Notes: a model not told the origin generated them from the letters alone. A stretch of 64,000 nt of DNA from Lactarius indigo (GCA_025766275.1 JAFKAC010000057.1:304597-368596), one strand, 5' to 3'. Positions 21,925 to 35,190 are shown, numbered from the stretch's first letter. Translations and numbers: made by a program.

Positions 21925-24900
21925 AACCCTTCATAATAATTGATCCGTAGAATCAGACACACGGTACTGTATTGCCTAAGACGATATACTTTTGGGGTGG
22001 AGAGACACAACGGAGGGAATATACGTGAATCCGAATTACAAAGTCGGAGGCTTTTACTTCGCCCCCGCCCGTATCTGTTCCCGAGATTCCTTCTCGTTAC
22101 CTTCGACATCCCTTCATGCCCTCAAGAAAACGTATCGCTCTCACCAGGTGGACACGTTCTTCGATGGTTGGGTAAGCCGCATGGAGGACTACATAGCTTG
22201 GGAGCTGGGGAGGAGGCTGACTGGGATGGCCAGCTGGCGGGGCAGACATTCCCGTACTGTATGCGCGAACAAAATGCGCTTGCCTCTTCAATTACGACGG
22301 AAGAAAAAGTCCAGCAACGCACAACCCCTATCGAGCCTCAGCCTCAAAGACATCGTCTTACAGAGGTGAGCCCGTGTAAAGTACACGAGCGTTCAGTGCG
22401 CATGGTCGCTGCTGTGAGCTCGATCACCCAATCCCTTCAACGCTGAGAGGCACGTGGTCATACACGACGCCATGGACCGCACCAATAACGCGCTCGGAAA
22501 CGGCACGGAGAGAATCCCCAGTTAGCCCTGTCGAGTGTACAACTAAGCGTCTTGAGATTATCATAGCCGTTCTGTGTTTGGAGCGAGGTACAAGCGACAG
22601 CATAGAACGTGGTCGAACGGACGAGGCAACGGCACCGGCACGTGCTCATCCCATTTTTCTGACTTCCATCCGACCCGGTTCAACAACTCTTCTTTCGCCT
22701 ACACGCCACATACATCCAGGGACCGAGATGTGGCCCCACGCCTTCCGACGCCCACATCGGATCGCTCCGGATGCGCTCCGTCGCGACCTTGCCTCGGACA
22801 TGTAGACCCCCTCGTCCCCGATCGAGAAGCACTTCGTGCTTCCGCTCAGTCTCTATTTTATTTGTTTGTGTTGCCATTTGTTGGTATGCACAATGCTGAC
22901 AATGGTTCGCTGTGTCACCTGCTGGTCCCTTTCCTTCCTGGCGTCCACACCCTGACGGAGAGAAATAGTGGCTAAGATGTAGACAACTAGGGACATCTCT
23001 CGACAGGTTAAATTTCAGGCACAGCAGTAGGGATATTTCCCCCTGGATTTTAGCGATTTGTTAGGCCAAAAACCGTTACTACCCGACTGTGGATTATCAG
23101 GTGCCAGTAGCCAGCACCATCATTGGTTCTCCTTCAAGCTCAAAGTTCAACCCCATTCCTGTCGTTCCTTTTTTTGTGATGCCACACAGTAACCACTAAA
23201 AGGCTTTCTGAACCACCTGTCAAAACCCGGCGCGCCGGCGGCTATCTTGGTAGACTTGAGCATTCATTCTCAGCGAAATGGCGAGATGATGGCACGGATA
23301 CCTGGTTCTTGATATCTATAACGTTGTCGGCATTGGAGCGAAGCTGTACGAGTAGTCATCCGAAAGCCCTATCCCCAGAGTCTGGCCCATATGGAAGTTG
23401 CTGACTTCGGATTTCTCGGACTGCTGAGAAGCTTGAAATGCGCTGAGAAGGGTTGGAGCCGTGTCGTGACCCAGAGTACTTTTCCCTGGCGTGGATGGGT
23501 TTATCGATGGCTCGTGACTCATTCATCGATTCGCTTTAGATGTTACATTTTTCGCGTTGTGCTACCCGCTGATTGCGACCCTTCTAGAAAGTCCTACCCG
23601 TTCATCAAGTAGGGTTCATACGTGGCGGCGTACACGCCCCCGTACTTTTTAACGGTAGCTGTCATGAAATATTGGGGGGCGCCTTATGTCAGAACGGACT
23701 CGCTTGGAGGGTCTCGCGACACACAGCGAAGAAAAGAGGGGGCATATACGCCGCATTGTTCAAGTCACGCCTGCCAGTACTCGATGACCTTTCCAAAGGA
23801 ACCTCCTGATCCGCGTCAACATACGGAAAACGCCTGAGGTATGTATCATCTACCATTTTTGCCCTATGGCCCAGCACCCCCATGTTCTAGGGTTTCTTCC
23901 TCCCAACGACGCCATTTGCGAACGTCACCGTGACGAGTTATGCCCTCAATTGCTCCATTTTCTCGCTGCAACATTCAAAAGGACTGTGAGTGTCATTTCT
24001 GTCGATGAAGAGGTGAAAAGTAGATCTGAGTGCGGAATATAATTCGGGGGTTGTGACGTTCAAGCCGACTTTTGTCCGGTTACATTCTTACATTTCACTG
24101 AGAGCGCATACAGCGGATACAGTGGCATCCGCTAGGAGTATGGGGGCACATCGGAAATGTTGCTTCGATGATGGCACACAGATCGGTCGTAAAGGTGGCG
24201 ACTTGTCGGGTGACTTCATTGAATTCGATGGCGCACAATCATTGGCGGCGGGGCCTCTTGACTGGAGCACCAATCAGACATTTCACCGAATTTCGCCGAA
24301 CACTTCATTCGTTGGAATGACGTTCCTCGTTTTCAGATTTTCTCTCCGGCAACAACAATATTTCGCAGTTCGAGGTGAAGAGGGACGGACACTCATCGCT
24401 GTCATGGTATAGAAAATATGCTTGGGCTACCCAAGATCACTAAATGGAGTACGGTCTACGCTTCCTCTCAGTGACCTTGGGTTTAACCAACTGATACGGA
24501 AACGACAAGATTCTTCGTGAATACGAAACTATCGACGACGTTACCCCAGGGAATGCATTTGCACATGGGCCACACACCGTAAGTCGTGCCTCCCGGTTAC
24601 CTTCGGCACACTCTTACTCTTGTTTCTTTCCAAGTCTATGATCGCGATGAACGCGATACAATCCTTAGCGTTGTTATCCAGTAGTAACTTTGCGGGCCAG
24701 ATGACTCCTCTGGCCAGACTGGCTATTACTTACGACTGATCAAGAGTGCGTTATTTTTCTCGGCACTTGGCTTTGGGCATCAATTGCATCAACACTCGTC
24801 GTCACGGATCCCATGAGGGATAACGATGTGGCATTCGCGTCTGCATAGAGAGTATTGGGTCAGATGCGACGATGCCGGGCCAATACTCTCGAAGGCGGCG

Positions 24901-25780
24901 TCCCTCATCGTGACGGGTAACTATAATTTCGACCTACCCGGTGCTCTTCTGAACGTTCTCGATCATCGAAAGTGTGTACGTTAACGCTGGCTGACTTAGA
25001 ATCGTTGAATCCTTCAATGTTGTGAGATCGGCGCCAGTGAACAGTGTTCAAGTTGTACTAGCGATCGAACTATGCGCGAGCGAGGAAGCTGGAAAGTTGG
25101 TCATGAAAGCAGTGGTACAAGGGGTACTAGATGCACTGGAAACGGCCTAGCCTAAGGGAAGTCGCAGAGTTCTCATGGTGTGATATACTTATAGTGCCTG
25201 GCGGTTAGAGTGGGCGCACCTGTGTCTCTCCTCGTGCTGCTCGGACACCACGCGCTCGCGCTTATTCCGGGGATGTATCCTAATGACAGTCACCCTCAAT
25301 GGGGCCGGGCAAAGCGTCCACTATTCAAACAGCAGTAGAACTGCTGGTATCTCCAAGCCGGGCCACGACTTAGTGAATTTCTCAAACAATCCTCGACGGG
25401 ATAGCTCGTGCGGTCCCATGTCGGCAGGATCGACACGAATCCCTACGTCCCAACCCTCGGTATTGTTTTTTTAATTTAAAGATGAGTGGACGACAAAGAG
25501 GAGCCAGGCAACGACGGACCTAAGGATAGTCGCGCACTATATTGTGCGTGAATGTTTGGATCGTACGAGGTACGGTATTGGTCGATCATTCGCTTTACAA
25601 TATGATCTGGTCTGTGGGACATATCACGTCCAAATTACGTAAATATGCGAAGGAGGGGTTACTTTAACTAACACAAATCTCCCGTTATTCGTAGCGTAAC
25701 TATTATTGCCCTGCATGTAGTTGTGTGCTGTGTTCAGTCAACACCTGCGCAATCTCGTCGTTTCGATTGTCCGACGCCAC
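21925..25780. other. Gene-poor region
   Basis: Nearly 3.9 kb in which I cannot support a gene. Several open frames of 60-170 codons exist (for example 21940-22446, 22574-22975 and 24053-24412) but none shows family motifs, plausible splice joins to neighbours or a conserved domain. 24053-24412 is the best of them only by length and lack of overlap. A nested hairpin lies at 24801-24914. The region could hold decayed genes; I see no clear parent. Confidence 0.45.
24801..24914. repeat. Nested imperfect hairpin, possible MITE
   Basis: Outer arms GTCACG (24801-24806) and ATGAGGGA (24813-24820) pair with TCCCTCAT (24901-24908) and CGTGAC (24909-24914). Inside, GAGAGTATTGG (24848-24858) pairs with CCAATACTCTC (24880-24890). 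The two nested stems could form a cruciform. No target-site duplication is evident. Confidence 0.5.
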
Positions 25781-28700
25781 CTAAAACGGGGTCGTTCCAT
25801 CCTCGTCCTCAGCGTCTACATTTGCGCCATGGTCGAGAAGCAGCCGCACGACCTCTGCTTCCCCCCACCTGGATGATGCCATGCGCAACGGGGTCGTATA
25901 TTTCTTGTCCTTTGCGTTTACATCTGCACCGTGGTCGAGTAGCAGGCGTACGATCTCTGTATTCCCATTGGATGCTGTCAAGTGCAGCGGTGTTGCGTCT
26001 TCATTGTCCTTTATGTCCACATCCGCACCGTGCTCCAGTAACAACCGCACAACGGCAGGATAGTCACCTTTTTCGTTTGAATTCTCGGATACTCGATGCA
26101 ATGGAGTTCGACCACTGTCGCATCGAGAATTTACACCTGCCTTGTGTTCAAGTAGCATCTGAGAAACGTCAGCGTATCCATTCCATGTGGATTGATGCAG
26201 TGGGGTCCAAAGGTTATCTTGGCGGGAATCCACGTCGGCACCATGGTCAAGGAGGAATTGCCCCATTTTGAGGTGTCTCTCTATTGCCGCAAATTGCAGC
26301 GGTGAGCGCTGGTACGCGCCTCTAACATCCACATCGCCATCGCGCTCAAGGAGGACCTGTGCTACTTCGACGTGATTCCGCGCCGACGCTGCGTGTAGTG
26401 CCGCTCCGCGGCCACCACCATAAGCGTTGACATGCTGAGGGTACTCGATGAGAAGGTGTTCTACGAGCCTATGGAATCCGCACAAGGCGGCATAGTACAG
26501 TGGCCTCGCCATAGGCTCCTCGATGGGGTCGGACTTCCAGTTCATGTCTTCTACATTGTGTAGCCGAACCCATGTAGCGAAGTGTGACTTGCTTGGGTCG
26601 AAGAGTTGTTGCATCCCTCCTTGTACTCGGGACAATCCCTTGTCGACCTGGGCATGGGCCATCCAGTGTTGAGCAGCGTAAGTGGCCAGAGGGAAGCTGT
26701 TCTGATAATGATCCACTGAATCAGATCTAGCGTTGTCGTTGTCCAAAGATAGCAGGGTACCAAGACAAGCTTGTGCGAGGAGTGTATGGGCAGGTACAAG
26801 GGGAATATGATAGTGGGCGGCATCTCCGTGCGAAGTGGCGAGGCGGTCCGAGGTCAGGAATTCCTTCACCGAAAAGTGGGAAAATTGCACCACTCGGGAA
26901 CCATCGTCCTCAACGACAGTGATCAAACTCGAGCAAGTCGACAGCACAGCTCGTTCATGGTCCTTCCACCGCCAATTCGGGTCCACCTTCGGGATCCCTC
27001 CCTCTGCCCCATCGAAGTCATACGCAAGCAGTTCAGCGAGCTCGTCGACACGGAGCGGCCGGATGGCCACTGTAAGACATTGCAACAGGCGATGTGCGTG
27101 GTCCCTACTTGGTCTCTTGATTTCCTTCAGTATCCGCTCGTATGTCTCGTCCAGTGATTCGGGTAACTCCTTGAGGGTGCGCCGGACACTCGCTGGCAGA
27201 CAATCCTGCAGCGCCTCCAGCTGACAGAAAACCCAACGAAACCTATTCGGCGACATCAGTAAACCGTCATAGATGTAGGAAAATATCATTACATTCCGTC
27301 GGCTCTCTCAGAGAGCGTCTCAATAACAAGGGTTTTTTCATCTTCCCTCCACCTACTCATCATCGTATCTGAGTCCGAGTAAACCACAGATTTGATGTAA
27401 TCGGCGATATCCTTTTTTTGACCGATCTCGTCATGAAGGGAGACCGAATGCGACGCCAGCAGCCCAAGACCGGCTTTGATGTCGGTCTCGGGTCGACTGG
27501 TGATACAAACGCGGAGATTTGGTAGGCGGAGGCCAAGTAATTCTTTCACGAGTTCAATGACTCGTGCACGCGCGGACGGGATCCCGGACGTGATAGGACA
27601 TTCGTCGAGCGCATCGAGGATGAGATAAGTTGGGCTCTGATCCAAGAGCGCTAGCATCTCCTTCAGGCATCGTACCAAAACACCATCGCCGGGTTTTTCC
27701 GCGCCATTGTCGTGTGCGACATAAAGACGGTAGAGTATCTCGCAACAGGCGTCAGACCGGGCGGAGAGCTGGTAGACGAGAGAGAGGAGGAGATCGTGTC
27801 GAGTTTGCTTGTCTGTGTCCCGAAAATCGAAGTAGAAGTATGCGACGGATGCCAGTCCGGCATCGCGCAAGATAAAGGCATCTTGGATGATTGAGGAGCT
27901 AGGCGGAAATGAGTCCCTTCGAGATTTAAAACTAGTTTTGGAGCAACGAACCAAAGTATACTCTTCCCAGCTCCCGCTATGAAAAGATGGCACTATAAGG
28001 AAAACGCCTGGGTAGGAGGAAGAAAGGGCGTACGTTTGCCGTGGATCCACAATAGGGACCCGGCGGACTTCCATTCTTTTATTTTATTTCCTTCAAAGAA
28101 CCACTCCGCCGTTTGCTTGTGAGAGGCTTCGCATGCGATGTTATGATTCGTGGACGGATCCGGTGGAGAGATCCATTTTCGAAGCTCCTGTCGCATTTGG
28201 GTCCCTGTAAGATCATACAAGCCTTTGAGTAAATGTATCGAGTAATATAAGGGGATCACCAACACTTGACGCTGTCTACGCTGCTCACTGCTTGTTGTAG
28301 GATAGTCTTGGCATCCTTTGCCGCCGCTTTTGCCTCCTTTCCATCTACCGCATAGGCTATACTCAGAACGTCTCAACAGCTAGCTGAGCGCAAACTACCT
28401 ACCATCAATAACTTGTGTAACCTTGTTCTCGACATTGTGCGCGATCTTCAGGAGTTGTGCAGCTGCCATCCGGGCCTCTTCCTGCGTCAGTTTATCAAGG
28501 CGCTTGAGCGCGTCCTCGAGCTCAGTCCTCCCGGCCAGCTTCTTGAAATACTTCTCTGAGTAACAAAAACGATGAGACTTTTCTGCCACCCCGGTCAGAT
28601 CTACGTACTTGTTCGTCCTTGCTTAACTTCCTTTGTCGAAATCGCGAGAATGCAGAGCACTTCGACCATTATCTTCACGATTATGTCTGTCATTGCTGCC

Positions 28701-29265
28701 GTTGGTGGCACCTCGGTGTACGTCTCGAGTCGTCTGAAGAAGTTTTTGACACGTTCGAAGACATCGACGAGCGCATCTTGGCTCTCTCTGACATCTTTTG
28801 CCGCCTGAGATCCCAGGAATATCAAATATCAGAACGGTGCATGATGGCGATCGGGTCGAGAAACATGCTCACTAAAAGGAGAATACCGGCACCAGCGAAG
28901 ATTACTTTCGCAGGCGAAAACACCTGGGAGATAATTGTCAGCACACAGGATGTTACACGAGCTTGTTCGTCGGGACTTACCAGGCCGACTCCCTCTCCAA
29001 GCGTCGCGGAAAAGGCATAGAGGACATTAACAGTCGGATCGAGCCACCTGGTCAACCTCTCGTCGGCACTCCGAGATTGTTCAAACTCCTGAACTTGGTC
29101 CTGAAGAACGGTCAGAATGGCGGCAGGAGAGTCGCAGCTTTGCAATTGGGCGGCAAGTGGGTGTGAGAGAAGGTCTTTTTTAGTTTGTTTCTCATACGCT
29201 TTGAGGGAAGCGTGGAAGATAGATTGAAAATTGGAAAGGGAAGCGGATGTCGGGGGAGTCGACAT
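25781..29265 (-). CDS. NLR-like STAND protein: Goodbye-like N-terminus, NACHT, ankyrin repeats
   Basis: Predicted fungal NOD-like sensor. Exons are 29265-28981, 28923-28873, 28804-28609, 28555-28403, 28356-28264, 28204-28034, 27976-27952, 27898-27293 and 27242-25781 (3042 nt, 1013 residues); all eight introns are GT-AG, 46-68 nt. The N-terminal ~200 residues resemble the fungal STAND Goodbye domain (YEKQTKKDLLSHPL, WLDPTVNVLYAFSATLGEGV). The NACHT domain has a P-loop GKPGAGKS split by an intron, a Walker B LILDALDEC and an ITSRPETDI sensor-like segment. After a winged-helix-like region come seven ankyrin repeats (HGADVDIKDNEDATPLHL type). The last repeat is cut by TAG at 25781-25783 exactly where the next His codon is expected, and the frame continues 25 codons further in ankyrin-like sequence. 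Ligand and effector mechanism are unknown; STAND proteins typically oligomerise on nucleotide exchange. Confidence 0.88.
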
Positions 29266-29763
29266 AGGAGGCGGCGATTACTGACGAGGAAGCGATGATC
29301 CACAGGAAGGTGGCAATGGGTAGACTACTAGTAGAGCTATAATCGTCGATTCGGATGTGCACAGCCTCGTAACCGCCAGGCGTCGACGTGTTAGCCTCGA
29401 TAGGATAGATAGACGCCCTACTGCCTGTCAATCAGATAACTGGACACTCATATTCACTCGCGGCGGTGTGCAAACCCTGACAGGCTAGAGGGACCATTCG
29501 TCTTGTAGCGCGGCTCGGAGGCCTGATGCTACAGGGCCACGGTCACCACTGGTGCCAATCACGGTCCCAATGGTGTTGAGTTTGGTGACTCAGGCTGCAA
29601 CTCGCGCAAGCAGTCCGACTCAGACTCGGAACTGTTATGGAGAATTCCCCTGGCCTAAAACTCGACCACGTTCGATAGTCCGGAGTTGGTAGATCAAGTC
29701 ATCGCACTGGCTCAACCAACGGCGGTTCAAACACTGCAGAGCCCCTTGACGGTATCTCCTCTG
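29266..29763. other. Flank between NLR gene and mobile element
   Basis: Promoter side of the NLR gene and the outside flank of the inferred left transposon terminus. No gene is supported. Confidence 0.4.
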
Positions 29764-29800
29764 CATCAGCAATTTGACAGAAAAGTTTTCGCCGGTTTCG
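29764..29800 (+). repeat. Left terminal inverted repeat (putative)
   Basis: CATCAGCAATTTGACA followed by GAAAAGTTTT and GTTTCG. It is the partner of 40185-40221: 16 bp perfect, the rest imperfect. Confidence 0.55.
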
Positions 29801-30064
29801 CAACCCGAAAAACCATCAAAAACCGTTAAAAACAATAAAAACCATACTCATTCAGAGACTTGGTGACCTGAGTCGATTTTTACGAAAACCTAAGGTAGCG
29901 ACGGGGGAAAAAACCCGGAAAACTAGAGGAAACTACAATAACTCGAAAACTGTACTATATGTCTAAATGTGTTCTTAAGTAGTATAAGATAGAGTAGAGA
30001 ATAGCTAGGATTAAAAGCCACGACAAAATACTATGATTAGAGGTCAAACAATGGGCAATAAGTG

Positions 30065-32456
30065 CTAATTCCGAGACTTTGTAGGGCTAGATGAAAGATA
30101 AAAGTCAGCACGATATGCTGACAATAGCGATTCATCAACACGATTCTCTTCATCATAGGCCACAAAATTCAGAGCTTGTGCCCAGCGAGACTCACTGACT
30201 TGGCTGAGGATCCTATCAAAGTCTTTCATCGAGTTCCAGGTGGTTCGGTGATTGAAATCACCAGGTGCGTTGAATCCACCTGTCAAGTGGGCTCTCATCG
30301 CACGCTCAACCTGTAAACTTGTCAGATAATGGGCCTGGGATGAGTTGCTGCAAATAGTGATGCCAACACACCGCGGTTAAAATCATCACATAAAGCCCTT
30401 TTGGCGGGCTCTTTGGTCCAAGAGATGGACGGAGAACTGACCTTGATGCAAAGCTTAAGTATGTCTCGGCAACTGGGAGGATGAACTGTGAGCGCAAAAA
30501 CCCATCGGGTTTCTAACATGCGTCATGAGCATGAGCAACAATCTCCAACAGCAAAAATAAACTCACCTTGTAGTTTGGGTCATCCTTCCGAAGCTTGCTG
30601 GACTTTGGGACAGGGTTTTCGTAGTAAGCTGGTCCACCTGACCGCAACGCCCAGTGGACATAATCCCTGATCTTGTCTGGTTGGTCCTTGAACTCAGCAC
30701 GCTCGAAAAATGTCTTCACTAGCAGAAGGACATCACTTGCGAGCTTCGACCTTCGAGTCTTCATTCGGTCATAGGCCTATCAGGAAACATTAGTTAGTCA
30801 ACCGCACAAGGATCATGTGACATACCGCCTTAACGATGCCATCTTGCGGGCTCAGCGTGTATGAAATATTTGTGAATGAGAGGTCAAACACAACCTGCAC
30901 AGCCTCAACAAGGGCACCGGACTCCCGCACCCAATCAGTAAATGGGTGGTCAGAAATATAAAGAGCATGGGACAGTGTTGGAAGAAAGATGCGAGTCCAA
31001 CGTGAATCGTCGAGGCACTGACGAGTGATGTCGGTATGTGCCTCGGTAAGGGACTTGCTGGGTTCGTGTTGCTTATATGATGCGTCCTTCTTGACTGTTG
31101 CTTTCGTTGCTTTTGATTTGGGTATCTAGTTGATACGTTTGGGGTCAAATGAGTCGGAACAACCAAGTAAAAAAATATATTGACTCACTTTCCGTGTGGC
31201 TTGCAATCTACCTGGGCGGATGTCTGCTTTCATTCCGATCTTCACAAGCTGGTAAAATAAGAATCATGAGAATTCTGATGAGATGACATGCAAGGAATAC
31301 CTCATTCACGCGAGGTGGCTTGTCCGAGACCAGAGATTGAATTTCCGCAACCACTGGGCACGTTTCTTCGAGGTCACTGTCACCAAGGCCCCCAAGCTCA
31401 AACGGGTCAGTGACACCTGGCTGCTGGACCAGAGTGGGAATGGGAACAGGGTTTGGTACAGCGAGAGCTTGCAGTCGAAGACCAGAGTTCGCGTATTTCT
31501 TGCGACGAAGGTCTTGTGCCGTGAACCTGCTTGTTTCACAATGGGTCAGAGTTATGCAAAGGTGCAGTGATTGTGCACGTCTCACTTTCCAATATCGTGC
31601 TTTGAATGGGTCTTCTCAGTGTGTTCGGTGCCACGTAAGTCTTCCATCCTTGTTATAAGTTCTTGACGGGCCGCACCCTTGACGCGTTTGTTACCCTGAG
31701 ACTGTTGGCAGTATGAGTGACGAACCGACAGATCTATATATGACGTTAAACACTGGCCTTCTTTTGTGTTTTGGTGGCCTTGTTGGATTCGGATGAAGAG
31801 TCGTCAGAGTTGAAGCCATTGTCGGCCTCCCTCAAGTCGAAGCACTCATTGTCACTCTCTACATCAATGTGGCACCGCTTACAAATTGCGGTAGATAAGC
31901 GTTGCGGGTGTAATATGGGCAGGTCGTCCTCCTCATGTTCTTCCATTAAATTCAACTGCGTGAGGTGTTCCTTTGCCATCTGGACCTCGTGCAGCTTCTC
32001 CTTGAGGGCCTTCGCCCCAGCTTGACGGTTGGCCTCAATCTGTTCCTTGCTGCGTCGGGGTTTTGGCTGACCTGCAGGGTGAACGTTACGGCCTGGTCGA
32101 CTTGGAAGTGTGCGAGTAGCCACAGCGGCCTTTACTTGTGCGCTTCGTCTTTCTCCTTTCGGGGCTACTCTATTGTCAGCGGTTTGACTGTCATCGTAGC
32201 CAAAACCCACACCTTGTCTTACTTTTCCCGGACGTCCAGTAGCCTTTTTGTTAGCCACCACTGTGCCGAGACCTTTGTCAACGTCGACATCTGAAGAATG
32301 ATGAGCGCTGGCAACAGTGGGCTTTTGGCCTCACTTACCTGGCCCCTTAGTTGAAGGGTGCTCGTCACTTGTGGGAGTAAGGGTGTTGCCGCTGTTGGTA
32401 GTGGTGTCAGGTACAGACTTTGTTGTGACACTTCGGGTTCGACGGGTGGTTGGCAT
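30065..32456 (-). CDS. DUF6532-like basidiomycete protein, possible transposon cargo
   Basis: A multi-exon gene starting at 32456 (MPTTRRTRSVTTKS) and ending at 30065. The N-terminal third is basic and low-complexity (KATGRPGK, then RPGRNVHPAGQPKPRRSKEQ) with a heptad-like charged helix (AGAKALKEKLHEVQMAKEHL) and an acidic tail. The middle and C-terminal parts are folded-looking and continuous across GT-AG introns: WTRIFLPTLSHALYISDHPF, RRSKLASDVLLLVKTFFERA, PVAETYLSFASR and ERAMRAHLTGGFNAPGDFNH. This layout resembles the large DUF6532-type families of Agaricomycetes, whose function is unknown; the name is from memory of the pattern, not a search. The gene appears intact and is transcribed toward the left terminal repeat. 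Several exon joins in 30300-30520 remain uncertain. Confidence 0.6.
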
Positions 32457-33735
32457 TGATGTGACACGGTATGCGCAGGAGAGAAGGACAAGGGAACGTG
32501 AAAGACAGGCTAAGGGGAAAAGACTGAGTAGGCAAGACGGGTCAAATATATCTATAAGTCCTACCTAGGAGCCCCAAAACCGTGGCAATGGAGTCCAAAT
32601 TGGACGGTTCCGGCAATGGAAACACGGCGGAATGATAGATAGGTCCTATTAAGGTATAGTCCACCACATGAAACACGAAGACTGAGGGCAGGGATGCAAT
32701 AGTTAGCGTATGGCCAAGTCCTGTAGCGTAACAAGGGGACCATCAAGAAAGTATTGATCTAATAAATGGCAGATCGGTGGGATGGGGAGCTTACATGAAA
32801 CGAATCTACCACTCTGCTGTGCATCAGTCCATAAGGGGTTTGTGACGTTGTGATATGACGACGAGGCATTGAGCCTGTGCTGGGAACGGCCATCACAATG
32901 ACCCCTGGGTTGTGTATCAGGCAGTTGGTCGTGTTGTAGCTCTCGTGTCTCATGGGAGGTAAGGGAAGTGTAGAATGTGTATGCGTAGTATATGAATTCT
33001 TGAAGGTATTCCAAGGAGATCCTGGAGCTAAGAGAGTGACGGAGGACAGTAAGTACTTCGCAACTTAGAGAATGGGAGGGTTGACACATGCACATACCGT
33101 CGGGGAAGGTTATAATACATCCATTAATGTCTAGTTGTTGAGGATCCAGCAGAGCGACGTTGGTTGACGTTGGTGCTGAAGCACCCAACGTTGGATGTGC
33201 GGACCACATCGTCCGCCAATTCTACGGTATGACATGCTAACCTGGTGGCAGCAGGAGGGGAGGGCGAGGTAATAGTTGTCGTGGGCGCACCTAGCATTGG
33301 CAGTTTGCCCCCTATTGTTGTCATCGGTGGTGCACGCGGCCACATCGGTAGTACGATACCTGTGTCCCTTCTGTGAGATTGTGTATCTCTTGGTGACTTG
33401 CGTGATACCACTGGCACACTAGGCTTGTTGAGGCACGGAAATCAAATAAAAAAAAAGGTAGGCGCACTGTGGATATACGTTTGATCGTGCCCAGTTTTTG
33501 GCGCCCATGTTGACATCCCGGCCGCCACGGTCTGTACTATACTCAGGGAAAAACCAGTCCAGGGGAACCTGTGAGGACGCCGGGTCAGAGGAAGCTGAAA
33601 CACGGAAACGTCAAAGGTGACTTGACTTGGTCTAAGGCCGTCTTCACTAGCCGAATCGATGGCGGGTATGCGTTCAATGGTACCAAATATTTTGGGTGCG
33701 GCACGACAGCCCTGGGTTATAGCTACAAGTCCATG
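32457..33735. other. Non-coding or decayed interior of the mobile element
   Basis: Open frames on the minus strand (32703-33209, 33124-33417) give no recognisable product. Small inverted motifs such as GTCCAAATTGGAC at about 32596 occur. Nothing firmer can be said. Confidence 0.4.
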
Positions 33736-33737
33736 AA

Positions 33738-34619
33738 TTAGCAATAATTAATCAAGGCAGAGAAAAGTAACTCATACCCTGCGCGTCGGGAGCCATAAGA
33801 GCGAGGGAAAAGGAACCGATAAGAACTGCCAAGATGATGTTGATGATCAGGCCAGTGTCGGCATGACCTTGGTTGATGAGCGTAGTGCCAAAACTGAACG
33901 CTAGTATATGCGGTGTGCAAGTCAATAACACGTGGTTGGATTATAAGAGAAAGAAAGGGAGGGCGAAAAACTGACCGAGAGCGTAAGTGGCATAGATGGC
34001 AAAGAAAAAGCTGGAGAGACTGATGCCATGGCAGATCGCTGCCCGGCCATCCAGAGAGGGCCTTATGGACAGGAATATCGTATAAGGATGCGAGCGCACT
34101 TTGGGTGCCAAAAGCTTGAGCAGTGCGGATCGTGGACACAGCTTCTTCTGCAAGGGTACCACCCTCAGCGACGTGTTTGGACAAAACGAGAGGAAACACG
34201 AACGGGTGTCGGTCTGAATGCGGGTGGTGATCTCACCAGCGCCAACTTTATCAAAGAAGGCAATATCCTGGCGGAGGACTGCTTTGAGATAGCGTTCGCC
34301 GAATTTGCTTAGCGGCGACCTCAGCGGTATAGACCCAGATACACATGTAGGTGTACGTAGAAACGAACAAGCCCACGCCTGTGTGGACATGGACAATACC
34401 AATTAGTAATTCAGAACCAGAGTAGCGTATCAGTGAAGTGACGAGTGACGAACCGATATACATCAGGTAAGACGCATCTTGAGCAGCAATGTGACGGAAG
34501 TTCTTTGCGGGTTGGTCGGCTCTAGTTGTCGACCCTGGGTCATTAAGATCAAGATTGTTGAGGGCAATGGAGAAGTCAACGAAGATGAAAGAACGACATA
34601 GGGAAGAGAAACGAACCAA
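33738..34619 (-). pseudogene. ABC transporter (Mdr1/Ste6-like, ABCB) membrane-domain fragment
   Basis: Fragments in several frames match the first transmembrane domain of a full-length ABCB exporter: YLKAVLRQDIAFFDKVGAGE (34290 region), ITTRIQTDT, HVAEGGTLAEEAVSTIRTAQ (34170 region), then a run of hydrophobic helices near 34000-33780. The order is right for an ABCB protein read on the minus strand. Neither nucleotide-binding domain is present, and frameshifts separate the pieces. It is a captured or decayed gene fragment inside the putative element. Confidence 0.7.
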
Positions 34620-34689
34620 GGCAGTGATTCACCGGTCCAAGCGTCCGTCTGACACCAACGAGAGAATGACGACGAAGTCGAGGCGACAA

Positions 34690-35190
34690 ATAAAACGCGC
34701 GGGTTGGGCGAAGCGCTAGACGTCGAGGTCGTCAGTCATCGGTATGAAAGAGCGAGAGGGGAGAAAGAACACGAACTTGAACAGCAATTCCAACCTTCGA
34801 AAACACAGGCTTGCACCAACGAACAGCGAGCACAGAACGGGGAGTCAAGAAAACAAGCACAAGTTCACAGATGGAGAAAAGAGATGGGGCAGAGTGGAAG
34901 GGGAAGAAATCGCGCGAACAGATTGCGAGATGGCTCGCCAAGGCCAAGGCTGCAGGACGTCGTTAGTTATGAGTGTGAAAAAGACGAGACGGACGAGAGA
35001 CGGACCTGAATAGCCGTTCGATGATCAAAGCACCTGTCTGCGCCATCAGCCCAACGAATACATGACAGAACGCCAAGAAATGAGAACGAGTTGCAGAAGA
35101 CAAGGAGTGTGGGGGATGGGAGAGCTGGGAGCGGTCGTAGAGGAAAATACAATGCGAGAACGTCTCGCGAATGCCTTGACATCGACGTTG
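34690..35190. repeat. Degenerate tandem repeats
   Basis: Three related blocks share GACGTCG-GTCGT-AGT followed by a TATGAAAG-like tail: about 34718-34751, 34952-34985 and 35179-35212. No gene is supported between the ABC and peptidase fragments. Confidence 0.45.

Noticed and set aside
22574..22975. 133-codon open frame in the gene-poor region
   Set aside because: Composition and lack of motifs give no support; neighbouring splice sites do not extend it.
24053..24412. 119-codon open frame
   Set aside because: The longest isolated frame there, but without recognisable domain, signal peptide or plausible exon partners. Mentioned as unresolved, not called.
27630..27875. Plus-strand frames over the NACHT exon
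   Set aside because: Antisense to a well-supported NACHT coding exon.
29635..29835. 66-codon minus frame spanning the left terminus
   Set aside because: It crosses the inferred transposon end and shows no similarity to the truncated Tnp2 continuation I looked for.
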